A stretch of 64,000 bases of DNA from Kaistella gelatinilytica. Lineage in GTDB: Bacteria > Bacteroidota > Bacteroidia > Flavobacteriales > Weeksellaceae. Shown here in pieces: positions 44,957 to 54,463 of this stretch (its first letter is position 1; the number at the start of each line of letters is the position of its first letter). The notes under the pieces are model-generated. The model worked only from the letters and a program-made list of their open reading frames with translations. It had not been told where the DNA came from and made no database searches. A program made the position numbers and the translations under genes. Where the stretch lies: the NCBI RefSeq assembly GCF_015679325.1, contig NZ_JADPVI010000002.1, positions 548,798 through 612,797 of the forward strand, given 5' to 3'.

Positions 44957-45444
44957 AATTTCTGTGCTGCTTTATTTTGTTTTCTGAAGTAAGAAACCCT
45001 GCTCTGAAAATCTTTCTCTTCTAAAGTAATCAAAAACTTTCGGAAAAGATCTTTGGTTTCTTCCGGTTGTGAAACAGATGCGCGCGTTTTCATATCAAAA
45101 TAAATCACGGTGAGCCACAGAATACTGTGAATCACTTTTCCATCTTCACTTTTCATCAGAATTTCTACTTTTGACAGTCGGTCTCCAAGGTCTATCGTTT
45201 TGCTGGAAATGAGGACTTTGGCATTGTAACGCACTTCCTTCAAATAGGCGATCTCGTTTTGTACCGTGATCCAGGTGCACCCGGTTTTGCGGGTATATTC
45301 TTCGTAAGTGAAACCATAACCACTTTCTACATGATCTTCTCTTGCATTGAGCATATACTCGAGGTATTTCACATTATTAAGATGACCAATTGGGTCGCAG
45401 TCGCTGAATCTTACTTTTACTTCGCTTGAAATTTCTTGTTCCAT
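44953..45444 (-). CDS. Acyl-CoA thioesterase, hotdog fold
   Basis: 163 residues of the 4-hydroxybenzoyl-CoA/YbgC-like thioesterase group: VRFSDCDPIGHLNNVKYLEYM near 11-31 carries the family Asp and the helix. Hydrolyses acyl-CoA; the substrate is not predictable. Coupled to rfbD by a 4-base overlap. Confidence 0.85.
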   Translation of the reverse strand: MEQEISSEVKVRFSDCDPIGHLNNVKYLEYMLNAREDHVESGYGFTYEEYTRKTGCTWITVQNEIAYLKEVRYNAKVLISSKTIDLGDRLSKVEILMKSEDGKVIHSILWLTVIYFDMKTRASVSQPEETKDLFRKFLITLEEKDFQSRVSYFRKQNKAAQKL

Positions 45445-45456
45445 ATTACAAAATTA

Positions 45457-45488
45457 AAAAAACCATCCCGAATAGTCGAGATGGTTTT
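45457..45488 (-). terminator. Terminator of the bamA-ompH operon
   Basis: AAAACCATC/GATGGTTTT inverted repeat with a T run on the minus strand, 19 bases beyond the last ompH stop. Confidence 0.82.
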
Positions 45489-45506
45489 GTTTATTAAAAT
45501 TATATC

Positions 45507-46001
45507 TTAAAGACCTAATTCTTTTTTCACTAATGGCGTTGCATCTGGACCGCTTTTGTAAATCAAAGCTGTTGAATCAATAATGAATTCAAATCCGCTT
45601 GCTTTAGCAACTTTGTTCACAGCACCATTTAATTTTTCGATGATCGGTTTAACCGCAGCATCTCTTCTTTGTGCTAAATCTGCTTGTGCAGTTTGCTGAA
45701 GTGCCTGCAAATTTTGCTGTTTTTTCTGCAATTCGCCCTCTTTAGCCTGTCTTTGAGCTTCTGTCATTTTAGCTCCGTCAGCTTGGTACTGTTGAACTTC
45801 TTTTTGGAAAGCTTCCGCCTGCTTGTTCAATTCGTCACCTTTGGTTTTGCTAAAAGTATCTAGATCAGATGTCATTTTTTTAGTTTCCGGCATTGAAGCT
45901 AAAATTGCTTCATAATCAATAGAGGCAACTTTTTGAGCATTTGCAACACCTACGGTTACAAACATCATTACGGCTGCAAATAATACACTTAATTTTTTCA
46001 T
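45507..46001 (-). CDS. OmpH/Skp family periplasmic chaperone (second copy)
   Basis: 164 residues: signal peptide (LFAAVMMFVTVGVANAQ) then VASIDYEAILASMPETKK and a long coiled coil, the tentacle of the Skp fold. Holds unfolded outer-membrane proteins for BamA. Second of two adjacent ompH genes, 33 bases after the first. Confidence 0.92.
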   Translation of the reverse strand: MKKLSVLFAAVMMFVTVGVANAQKVASIDYEAILASMPETKKMTSDLDTFSKTKGDELNKQAEAFQKEVQQYQADGAKMTEAQRQAKEGELQKKQQNLQALQQTAQADLAQRRDAAVKPIIEKLNGAVNKVAKASGFEFIIDSTALIYKSGPDATPLVKKELGL

Positions 46002-46034
46002 AACTAGGATTAAATAATTTATTGTTTTTAAATT

Positions 46035-46679
46035 TTATTTTATTTTTCTTGCTTCTGTATTCTGCAATTTTGCAGCACCATTTTCACTTTTCATTTTTGC
46101 CTTGATCTCTCTCGATTCTTCAGAGGCTTTACCAGGTCTGTTTGGTGATTCTGTCTTCTTAGTTCCAGAATTTTTCAGCAGCAAATCTAATACTTTATCT
46201 GTATAATCATATCTTTTTTCAAGAAAAATTACACTGATGTTATTGCTTTTATCAAGAATGATGCCTAAGCTGTTTTTCTCTGATACGGTCTTGATCGCGT
46301 TCCAGATTTGATCCTGAAACGGTTTGGTCAGATTCGATCTTGCGTTATTAATTTCACCCATCGATCCAAAACGATTATTGATCATGGTTTTAATTTTTTT
46401 ATCGAGATCGTCAACTTCCTTTTGTCTTTGTTTCAGCTGATCACCTACCAAAAGAACACGTTCATTTTCTAGCAGCAATTTTTTCTTATCAAACTCCGAT
46501 TGCAGAGTTTGTATTTCTGTCTGCCAGTTGGTGATCTGAGAATTCAGTCGGTCTTCTGCATCTTTATACTGCGGAAGTTTGCTTAAAATATAATTGGTAT
46601 CTACAACTCCAATCTTTTGGGCACTTAATAAACCCGCAAACAGAATGAAGAGCGCTGAAAATAATTTAAACTTTTTCAT
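46035..46679 (-). CDS. OmpH/Skp family periplasmic chaperone (first copy)
   Basis: 214 residues from ATG 46679 (signal MKKFKLFSALFILFAGLLSAQ, then KIGVVDTNYILSKLPQY). Compared with its neighbour it has an extra C-terminal basic extension of about 40 residues (SPNRPGKASEESREIKAK). The frame stays open to 46727 inside bamA, but the signal peptide fixes the start. 11 bases after bamA. Confidence 0.92.
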   Translation of the reverse strand: MKKFKLFSALFILFAGLLSAQKIGVVDTNYILSKLPQYKDAEDRLNSQITNWQTEIQTLQSEFDKKKLLLENERVLLVGDQLKQRQKEVDDLDKKIKTMINNRFGSMGEINNARSNLTKPFQDQIWNAIKTVSEKNSLGIILDKSNNISVIFLEKRYDYTDKVLDLLLKNSGTKKTESPNRPGKASEESREIKAKMKSENGAAKLQNTEARKIK

Positions 46680-46690
46680 TGTTATTATAT

Positions 46691-49228
46691 TTATAGTGAC
46701 TGATTCATCAAGAAGTGTGTTTTCCAACCTGAAGGATCGTTACCCATCAATGTTTTATCGAATCCGTAAGCGAAATCAAATCCAATTAATCCGAAAGCTC
46801 CCATGTAAACTCTAATTCCAACTCCGGCTGAACGTTTCAACTGGAATGGATTATACGTTCCGAAAGAATTCCACGCATTTCCTCCTTCTAAGAAAGTAAG
46901 CGCATAAATTTTTGCCGTTTGATTCATGGAGATTGGATATCTCAATTCCAACGCAAATCGGTTATAAACGGTTGCACCTCCATAAGGCGTTACATCAGCA
47001 GCTTCACCACCTGTGGATGAAGAATTCTCATAACCTCTCAACGGTACTAATTCCCGTCCGTCATATCTTCCACCAATAAGTCCTGTTCCTCCTACATAAA
47101 AACGCTCGAAAGGCGGCGCACCAAGTTCTTTGTTATAACCATCTAGAAAGCCCATTTCAGCGGTGCTTCTAAGAACCATCTTGCCTACAACCGTATTGTA
47201 AATATCGGCTTTTAATTTAACTTTATAAAACTCCAGCAATTTGTATTTTTCTACCGGTGTTATGGTGGAATAATCTTTTTTGTTAAAGAGAGAATAAGGC
47301 GGCGTAAATTTTACAGAAGCTTCAATATTTGAACCCTGCGTTGGGAAAATAGGATCTAATCCTGCAGAGTTTCTGCTTAAACCAACATTGAAACTAAAGT
47401 TCTTCGCAGAACCGTTATATTCAGTTGTATTTCCGAATTGGAAAGGATAATTGTTGAAGTCATAGCTTTGGTACTGAATCCCTGTGTAAAGAGAGAAATA
47501 GTCATCCGGCCATCTCAATAATCTGTTCAAACCTGCACTTGCAGAGAAAATATTTAATTTTTGAGTTGCCCCAAACTGATCTGTATATCTTACTAATGAC
47601 TGGTTTACACTTACAGAAAGTGCGGTTGGTTTTTTACCAAACAACCATGGCTCTGTAAATGAGATCCCGTAATTCTGAAAATATTGTCCTGCCTGAGCTT
47701 GAATGGAAAGTGTTTGACCATCACCTTGTGGTACTGGTTTGAAATCTTTCAGTTTCAAGAAATTTCTAAGGGAGAAGTTATTGAAAGTCAGTCCTAAAGT
47801 TCCGATGAATGATCCACCACCGTAACCTGCCTGAAGCTGAACCTGAGAAGATCCTTTTTCAACCAAAGTCCAGTGTACATCTACCGTATTATCTTGTGGG
47901 TTTGGCGTAATCTGTTGACCAACCTGTTGTGGGTCAAAGAACTGCATTCCGGCCAGATCAAAATAAGTTCTTTTGATATCGCTTTTTGCAAATAAACTTC
48001 CAGGTTTTGTTCTTAAAGAACGCAGGATAACGTGATCATGTGTGGTCGTATTTCCACTCCATGTTACTCTGTTCCAGGTTGCTTTTTCACCTTCGTTAAT
48101 TCTAATCTCTACGTTGATGGAATCTCCTTTTACCGACTTTTCAATAGGTGTAACACTGGAAAAAAGATAACCATTATTCATATAAATGGATTTCAAATCG
48201 GAATCATCTTCTTTACCACCGTCTTCTCCAACTTTCTTGTTGAATCCTACTGCATCGTAAATATCACCCGTTTTGTAGCCAAGAATTTTTTGTAAATAAT
48301 CAGTTGAGAACGCAGTATTTCCTAAGAAATTAATGTCACCGATATAATATTTTTTTCCTTCGCTTAATTTTACGTTGATCTCATAATCATTTTTAGGATT
48401 TCTCCAAACAGAATCTGAAACGATCTTAGCATCACGGAAACCTAATGAACGGTAATAATTAACGAGATTTACTTTGTCGTCATTGTATTTATCTTCAATG
48501 AATTTCGAAGGTTTTAAAATTCCCTGAATTCCAAATCTTTTTTGCTTTGTGTCTTTGAAGGCTTTTTTTCTCAGCTTCGCATCAGAAACACTTGTATTTC
48601 CTTCAAATTCGATGTGGCTGATCTTTACTTTTTTACCTTTCTCAACATTAATGGTCCAGTCTACCAAATTAGGATCCTGCGCATTCACTTTATCCTGAAT
48701 GGTAACTTTGGCATCGGCAAAACCTTTCTTCACATATTCTTTCGGAATATTAGTTTTCAGGGTAGAAATTAAATTCTGGGTAATTTTTGTGCCCGGTTTC
48801 AGACCATTGTCTTTCGCAAGTTTTTCGCTTTTCGATTTACCGATTCCTTTTCCGGTAAATTTCACGACTCCCAGATCCTTCAGATCCTGAAGATTAAAAC
48901 GCAAGATGATCTGATCACCTTCAATACTTTGAATGTACACCTCAACTTCTGAGAAAGACTGTGTTTCCCAAAGTTTTTTAATGGCGTTGCTTATTTTTTG
49001 TCCGGGGATTTCTACACTTTCATTTTTATTAAGACCTGTAAATCTTAAGATCTGCGCGGGGGTATATTTTTTTACACCATCTACAACAATGTCTTTTAGA
49101 ATATAAGTTCCAGCTTCGTTTTGAGCATGAACAGGATTTTGTTCCGGGGCTTTCTGTTCGGGGGTAATCTGACCATAGAAATGTGCCGAAGCCACAAACA
49201 TGATGATGGGTAAGAATTTAAACTTCAT
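46691..49228 (-). CDS. bamA: Outer-membrane assembly factor BamA
   Basis: 845 residues: signal peptide, five POTRA domains (about 45-430), then a 16-strand Omp85 barrel. The family L6 motif appears as VPLRGYEN near 740 (VRGY in other BamA), and the C terminus shows a beta-signal-like ending before FLMNQSL. Inserts beta-barrel proteins in the outer membrane. Lies between uppS (22-base gap) and the two ompH genes. Confidence 0.95.
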   Translation of the reverse strand: MKFKFLPIIMFVASAHFYGQITPEQKAPEQNPVHAQNEAGTYILKDIVVDGVKKYTPAQILRFTGLNKNESVEIPGQKISNAIKKLWETQSFSEVEVYIQSIEGDQIILRFNLQDLKDLGVVKFTGKGIGKSKSEKLAKDNGLKPGTKITQNLISTLKTNIPKEYVKKGFADAKVTIQDKVNAQDPNLVDWTINVEKGKKVKISHIEFEGNTSVSDAKLRKKAFKDTKQKRFGIQGILKPSKFIEDKYNDDKVNLVNYYRSLGFRDAKIVSDSVWRNPKNDYEINVKLSEGKKYYIGDINFLGNTAFSTDYLQKILGYKTGDIYDAVGFNKKVGEDGGKEDDSDLKSIYMNNGYLFSSVTPIEKSVKGDSINVEIRINEGEKATWNRVTWSGNTTTHDHVILRSLRTKPGSLFAKSDIKRTYFDLAGMQFFDPQQVGQQITPNPQDNTVDVHWTLVEKGSSQVQLQAGYGGGSFIGTLGLTFNNFSLRNFLKLKDFKPVPQGDGQTLSIQAQAGQYFQNYGISFTEPWLFGKKPTALSVSVNQSLVRYTDQFGATQKLNIFSASAGLNRLLRWPDDYFSLYTGIQYQSYDFNNYPFQFGNTTEYNGSAKNFSFNVGLSRNSAGLDPIFPTQGSNIEASVKFTPPYSLFNKKDYSTITPVEKYKLLEFYKVKLKADIYNTVVGKMVLRSTAEMGFLDGYNKELGAPPFERFYVGGTGLIGGRYDGRELVPLRGYENSSSTGGEAADVTPYGGATVYNRFALELRYPISMNQTAKIYALTFLEGGNAWNSFGTYNPFQLKRSAGVGIRVYMGAFGLIGFDFAYGFDKTLMGNDPSGWKTHFLMNQSL

Positions 49229-49250
49229 TTTTTATCTTGCTAACTTTCTT

Positions 49251-50003
49251 TTATATATTTTCGTCGAGCTGTTCACTTGTTTTGCCGAATCTTCTTTCTT
49301 TATTCTGATAATCATAAATACACTTGAAAAAATCTTCTTTGCCAAAGTCTGGCCAGAGAATTTCCAGAAACTGTAACTCCGCGTAGGCGATCTGCCACAA
49401 CAGAAAATTACTGATTCTCACCTCGCCGCTTGTTCTGATGAGCAAATCTACGGGCGGAAAATCTTTGGTGTATAAATGGTTTTCGAACACTTTCTCGGTA
49501 ATTTCTTCTTCGGTGAGTTCACCGGATTTTACCTTTGCACTGATCTCTTTTACGGCATTTAAAATCTCATGCTGAGAGCCATAACTTAAAGCTAAAATTA
49601 AATTTCCGCGCTTGTTGTCTTTGGTAATTTCTACCAACTGCAACATTTGATCTCTTACCAATTCGGGAAGTTTTTCAATATCGCCAATGACATGCATTCT
49701 TAAACCTTTAGAAAAAATTTCTTCAGCTTCCAAAAGCAGGGTTTCAGAAATAAGACTCATTAAAGTACTTACTTCATCATTTGGACGTTTCCAGTTTTCG
49801 GAAGAAAAGGTATAAAGGGTGAGATAGGGAATTTCGATTTCGTTACATGCATTCACCACCTCACGAACTGCTTTGATGGCATTTTTGTGACCAAAAGTAC
49901 GTTCTTCGCCACGGGATTTTGCCCATCTTCCATTCCCATCCATAATGATGGCAACATGTTTCGGAAGCTGTTCCAAATTTAATTTATCTTTTATCGACTG
50001 CAT
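49251..50003 (-). CDS. uppS: Undecaprenyl diphosphate synthase
   Basis: Isoprenyl transferase of 250 residues that makes C55-PP, the lipid carrier for peptidoglycan and surface glycans. Catalytic Asp in IIMDGNGRWAKSRG near 22, and RTSGEVRISNFLLWQ near 192. The frame could start at GTG 50015, overlapping the DUF6089 gene; ATG 50003 lies 1 base after that gene's stop and is used. Confidence 0.95.
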   Translation of the reverse strand: MQSIKDKLNLEQLPKHVAIIMDGNGRWAKSRGEERTFGHKNAIKAVREVVNACNEIEIPYLTLYTFSSENWKRPNDEVSTLMSLISETLLLEAEEIFSKGLRMHVIGDIEKLPELVRDQMLQLVEITKDNKRGNLILALSYGSQHEILNAVKEISAKVKSGELTEEEITEKVFENHLYTKDFPPVDLLIRTSGEVRISNFLLWQIAYAELQFLEILWPDFGKEDFFKCIYDYQNKERRFGKTSEQLDENI

Positions 50004-50004
50004 T

Positions 50005-50898
50005 TTACTGTTCACAATAACAAGGTGGTCTTCCGAATGAGTAAGTAAGTCCTATAGAAACTGTATTTACCCAGTCTTTCGAATTGATATTTCCGATCTG
50101 GCGATTTTTCAAGAACGCTTCTGCTCTTGCATCTGCAATCTCTTTATAAGGACTTTCCTGTAATAGTGATTTCGTAGTTCCAACGACCACGATGTCTTTA
50201 TTATAAGTTTGTTTTACACTTTTGTCATCAATAACACTATAATCGATCGAGTCTGAAAAAGTGGGCCTAAACATAAATTCCCCAAAAAGTGCCCAGTTAT
50301 AATTGAACTTATATTTTAATCCAACTCCAAATGGGATCGCCATTGTAAATTGCTGTCCTGAGGTATAAGTAGGAGTCGTAGAAAAATCATCATCAGTCAC
50401 TGGTCTTATCGCGTTACCACCGGGATCTCTTTTAAAATCATTTTCCAGTGTAACCTTCGTATCATTCGCAAGCAAGGCTCCAACTCCGCCAAAAATGTAC
50501 GGACTCAAAAGGCTTTTTTGCTCATTATTTACGGGAAAGAAATTGTATTCAAAAATCAAATCTGCTTCATAAATCGAATTGGTCCCGGAAAGTTTACGGT
50601 ATCGCCGGTAATTTTCTTTAGCAAGGGCATCGATAAACTGCACATTGCTATACCCGATATTCAAACGCACTGTTTGATAGGGATTGAAATTCATTCGGTA
50701 TAAAATCCCCGCATACAACGGAACTCCATATTGTGAAACATTACTTAGCACCGGTTGCTGTAGAATATAATTGGTTCTCCCAATATCACCTACCAAATTA
50801 CTCATCCCCAATTGCACCCCTACTTCGTGGCGTTGTCCTTTGTAGGAAACCGAAATAAAAAGGATCGCGATAATGGAATAAATAATTTTCTTTTGCAT
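50005..50898 (-). CDS. DUF6089 outer-membrane beta-barrel-like protein
   Basis: 297 residues with a signal peptide (MQKKIIYSIIAILFISVSYKGQ) and repeated amphipathic strands ending in GLTYSFGR, so a small outer-membrane barrel is likely. Family unnamed in function. Two ATGs are in frame: 50922 and 50898. The -7 box TATATTTGC (50933-50941) lies so close to 50922 that only 50898 leaves a normal leader; it is chosen. First gene of the operon with uppS, bamA and the ompH pair. Confidence 0.85.
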   Translation of the reverse strand: MQKKIIYSIIAILFISVSYKGQRHEVGVQLGMSNLVGDIGRTNYILQQPVLSNVSQYGVPLYAGILYRMNFNPYQTVRLNIGYSNVQFIDALAKENYRRYRKLSGTNSIYEADLIFEYNFFPVNNEQKSLLSPYIFGGVGALLANDTKVTLENDFKRDPGGNAIRPVTDDDFSTTPTYTSGQQFTMAIPFGVGLKYKFNYNWALFGEFMFRPTFSDSIDYSVIDDKSVKQTYNKDIVVVGTTKSLLQESPYKEIADARAEAFLKNRQIGNINSKDWVNTVSIGLTYSFGRPPCYCEQ

Positions 50899-50932
50899 GA
50901 ATGACTTGACGACTATTTTCATAAATAATTTT

Positions 50933-50941
50933 GCAAATATA
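50933..50941 (-). promoter_or_regulatory. -7 promoter box of the DUF6089-uppS-bamA operon
   Basis: TATATTTGC on the minus strand, an exact consensus match 35 bases before ATG 50898. No -33 TTG recognised. Confidence 0.6.
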
Positions 50942-51051
50942 AAACAATTTTAGTTTAAGGAAATTCTTAATTTTTAGTTAAATACCCTCAAAAAAGCATA
51001 ATTTTTTGAATTAAAAACGATAATTAAATGTTTTTATGATTTCACTAAAAT

Positions 51052-51075
51052 AAAACCCTCCGTTGTGAGGGTTTT
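51052..51075 (-). terminator. Terminator of the exopolysaccharide operon
   Basis: AAAACCCTC/GAGGGTTTT inverted repeat with T's on the minus strand, 5 bases beyond the wzc stop. Confidence 0.88.
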
Positions 51076-51079
51076 AATC

Positions 51080-53569
51080 TTAAGTATTGCCGAAAAGTTT
51101 TCTTAATTTATTTCTAACTCTAATGAGGGTTGGTTCCCTGTAATTTTTATCTTCATCAAAATAACCATACCCATATCCGTAACCATACCCGTAACCATAT
51201 CCATAACCTTGCTGCGACTGATAATCATTGTAAACCAAGCCCAGATTTTGCACTTCATGTTTATGATATTTCTCGGTGATCATTTTCAACATATATTTTT
51301 CGGTATATTCATGTCTTACCACATAAATACTGGCATCTGCATATTTCATCAGTTCAAATGAATCAGCAACCAAACCAACCGGCGGCGAATCGATAATGAT
51401 AAAATCATAATGATTTTTTAACTCCTGAATAAATTCAACATTACGCTGACTCATCAAAAGTTCTGAAGGATTTGGCGGAATCGGACCAGAGGTTGCCACA
51501 TCGAGATCAGCAATTCGGGTCTTATTAATGATCTGCTCCATCTTCACTTCACCCGTGAGGTAATTCGAGATACCGTATTTATTGTCAATTTTAAAATCTC
51601 CGAAAATTTTAGGTTTTCTTAAATCCATTCCGAGTAAGATGGTTTTCTTTCCACTTAATCCGAGAACTGACGCAATGTTGATCGACACGTACGTTTTACC
51701 TTCACCACCCACAGAAGAAGTTACAAGAATTACCTTGGATTGATCATTCTCTTTGTGCAGAAATCTCAAATTGGCTCGAATTCCCCTGAAAGCTTCAGAA
51801 ATTGAAGATCGAGGTTGATCCAGAACAGTAAGATTATTTTCATGCGTATTTTTTCCGACCACTCCAAGAAGTGGAATTCTGGTCGCCTGAAGTAGTTCTT
51901 TGATATTCCGAACTCTATTGTCCAAAGCTTCAGAAAGCCCTAAAATTAAGAGTGGCAAAAGCAACAAACCGCCAATAATGGTGTATTTAGTTTTTTTCAC
52001 ATCTGGCGCGATCGGACCTTGACCAAGATTTTTTGCGTTATCTATAACGGTAATATCTGATTTGTTCGTCGCTACCCGAATCTGCGTTTCATTCTGTTTG
52101 GTGAGTAAACTGTTATAAGTGGCTTCGATCATGTTATAGCCGCGCTCAACATCCAGATATCGACGTTCTTTTTCCGGATAAGTTACTAAGTCTGCGCTTT
52201 CCCCTGCGATCTGATGATCAATTTTGGAAAGTTCATTTAAATAACTGGTGTAATAATTTTTGAGTGAACCTGTTGAATTTCCTCTGGCTTCATTGATCAA
52301 CCTGTTAATTTCGCGCATCGGCTCCGAATTCGGCGTATAAATTAGCGCAAGTTCTCTTCGCTTCAGATACAAAGCTTTCAGTTCGGAAACTGTTGCATTG
52401 AAAGAACCATCTTCGATTCCCGCCGCGTTCATACTGATCATACGGTCCAAATTTTGAGAAGCCAGTGTGTTTTTTATATTGTTTAAAGAATTAATCTTCG
52501 TAATGATCACGGCTTTTTTAGTTTCGAGATCTTTAATTCTTTGCAGCGATTTCTCGTCACGGTCTTTGATATCATATAATCCTTCTGTAATTTTCATTTG
52601 ATTAAGAAGGGTCGCGCTGGAATCTAATTTTTTCCGAATTTTTGCCAGATTATCGAAAAGGTAATTCTCCGTGTTTTTATCAACGGTATTTCTGTCAATT
52701 AATCTCTTTTTTTGCAATTCATCAACCGACGTATTTAGAAAATTAACCGTTCCATTTAAATTATAACCACTTTTTGAAATGATCATGATCGTATTAATTT
52801 CTTTATCGAAATCAACGCCGATCGTAGAAACTAAGCTGTTTACAGTCTGATTTACAGTAGAAAGTGAAAAAATAATATTATCAAATTTGATCTGGCTCGG
52901 TTGCGGATTTCTTACCAGTTTAAATTTTAAATTCGGCGAAACATACCATTCATTAACAGCAATTACTTTGTTTGCAGGTCTGCTGTAACGGGAAACATTG
53001 CTGAAATTTTCTGTAGCAAAAGAATACAGCGAAGTCGTTTCGCCCTCATCTGGCAAAACAACTTCATAGCGATCGCCACCTTTCGGAATCAGCGTTATGG
53101 AATAATTAACCTGCTGCAAGTGGGATCTGTCAATTTCCAAAAAAACAGGAGAATCGTATTTATCCAGATAAGTTTGCTTGATGAGACCTTTGGTGGTGTA
53201 ATTAACATACAGATCGAGTTGCTTCACCAAATATTCATTATGCGATCGCGACAAGAGCATTTTTTTCAGATAAATCCCATCTTGATTACTATTTTGTCCC
53301 CAAATGAAATTGATCGACTGATTTGGCGTGAAATAGCTCGCAGTATTATTAGAAATACTTAGCGACAGGTTAGACGCATAAATTCGCTGTGCATAATATT
53401 TGCTGTACACCCAGGAAATACCATATCCTAAAATTGCCATCAAGACGAACCAATACCAGTTTTTTATGACTCTTCGTAAAAAGTGTTCGAAATCGAAAAG
53501 CGCAAAAGCACCTTCCTTCTCAGTTTGGGTGCTGCCCGATCTTTCTAAATTTTCTTTTCCCGGAATCAT
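51080..53569 (-). CDS. Exopolysaccharide tyrosine kinase, Wzc type
   Basis: 829-residue fused chain-length/kinase protein: Wzz region with two TM helices (about 34-54 and 528-548) around a long periplasmic coiled coil, then a BY-kinase domain with Walker A SSVGGEGKT (about 618-626), Walker A' MDLRKP (about 648) and Walker B FIIIDSPP. The C-terminal tyrosine cluster is unusual: eight GY units in a row (about 788-803). Controls polysaccharide length by autophosphorylation. 1-base gap after wza; last gene of the operon. Confidence 0.93.
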   Translation of the reverse strand: MIPGKENLERSGSTQTEKEGAFALFDFEHFLRRVIKNWYWFVLMAILGYGISWVYSKYYAQRIYASNLSLSISNNTASYFTPNQSINFIWGQNSNQDGIYLKKMLLSRSHNEYLVKQLDLYVNYTTKGLIKQTYLDKYDSPVFLEIDRSHLQQVNYSITLIPKGGDRYEVVLPDEGETTSLYSFATENFSNVSRYSRPANKVIAVNEWYVSPNLKFKLVRNPQPSQIKFDNIIFSLSTVNQTVNSLVSTIGVDFDKEINTIMIISKSGYNLNGTVNFLNTSVDELQKKRLIDRNTVDKNTENYLFDNLAKIRKKLDSSATLLNQMKITEGLYDIKDRDEKSLQRIKDLETKKAVIITKINSLNNIKNTLASQNLDRMISMNAAGIEDGSFNATVSELKALYLKRRELALIYTPNSEPMREINRLINEARGNSTGSLKNYYTSYLNELSKIDHQIAGESADLVTYPEKERRYLDVERGYNMIEATYNSLLTKQNETQIRVATNKSDITVIDNAKNLGQGPIAPDVKKTKYTIIGGLLLLPLLILGLSEALDNRVRNIKELLQATRIPLLGVVGKNTHENNLTVLDQPRSSISEAFRGIRANLRFLHKENDQSKVILVTSSVGGEGKTYVSINIASVLGLSGKKTILLGMDLRKPKIFGDFKIDNKYGISNYLTGEVKMEQIINKTRIADLDVATSGPIPPNPSELLMSQRNVEFIQELKNHYDFIIIDSPPVGLVADSFELMKYADASIYVVRHEYTEKYMLKMITEKYHKHEVQNLGLVYNDYQSQQGYGYGYGYGYGYGYGYFDEDKNYREPTLIRVRNKLRKLFGNT

Positions 53570-53570
53570 C

Positions 53571-54428
53571 TTAGAGTCTTGTTAAAATTAAGTAAATTGA
53601 GATCGCGGTAGTAATTACCGAAACTCCGGTAGTTAAAGTTTGTATAGGATCTTTTCCTAATCCGTTTAAGTTTTTGGATCGGGTATTCAGAAAAATTTCG
53701 TCTCCATTTTGCACCCAATAGTAGGGAGAATTCATAACATCTTCCCGGGTCAGATCAATTTTTGCAATTTTTATTCCTTCAGGTAATTTCCGGTGTATGA
53801 CGATATTAGTACGATCTACTGTGCGATTTAATCCACCATTACTCGCAATTGCTTCTGTGATGGTCAAAGTATTTTTATGTGCTTTCTTTTCACCGCTGAT
53901 CTCTACGGTTTCTACATCGCCTAAAATATAATACGTGATCCCATCGGTGTTTAGACGAACTTCAGATTTGCCTTCCACAAAATTTTCGTTAACGCGTGTC
54001 TGAATTTCCTGCGTGATATCTTCAATCGTTCTTCCTTCTGCTTTTACAAAACCAATTCCCATGATATTGACGTCGCCTTTAGAATCAACTTTTAATCCAC
54101 TAAAATAAAAATTAGAGTTCCCGCTTTGTGAACCCGATCCACCTTGTACTGAGCCAGAGCCGGCCCCAGTCGCAGTTCCGCCTATTCCTGAAGGAGCATT
54201 GAGCATCGAATAAAATTGCGCCGCATCCCCTTTCGGAGTTGTGACAATATTCAAATTCAACATGTCATTTTTGGTCACCCGATAGATCGGAATATTGTAA
54301 GGAACCAGACCTTCCCCATCGATGACAAGATTTTCATTGGGCTGCATATATCTTACATCTTTGGTAGTGGTGCAAGAGTAAAGCAAAAATGGTAAAATAA
54401 AAAAGAGTAGAAGTTTATTAATTTTCAT
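53571..54428 (-). CDS. Polysaccharide export lipoprotein, Wza type
   Basis: 285 residues: lipoprotein signal (LLYSC, Cys19), polysaccharide export (Poly_export) domain, a Gly/Ser-rich insert (TGAGSGSVQGGSGSQSGN) within it, and an SLBB-like domain (DVETVEISGEKKAHKNTLTI). A C-terminal TM-like helix (GVSVITTAISIYLILTRL) would cross the outer membrane. Forms the export pore with Wzc. Confidence 0.92.
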   Translation of the reverse strand: MKINKLLLFFILPFLLYSCTTTKDVRYMQPNENLVIDGEGLVPYNIPIYRVTKNDMLNLNIVTTPKGDAAQFYSMLNAPSGIGGTATGAGSGSVQGGSGSQSGNSNFYFSGLKVDSKGDVNIMGIGFVKAEGRTIEDITQEIQTRVNENFVEGKSEVRLNTDGITYYILGDVETVEISGEKKAHKNTLTITEAIASNGGLNRTVDRTNIVIHRKLPEGIKIAKIDLTREDVMNSPYYWVQNGDEIFLNTRSKNLNGLGKDPIQTLTTGVSVITTAISIYLILTRL

Positions 54429-54463
54429 CAGTTATAGGGTGTAGTTTACAAAAATAACAATAA

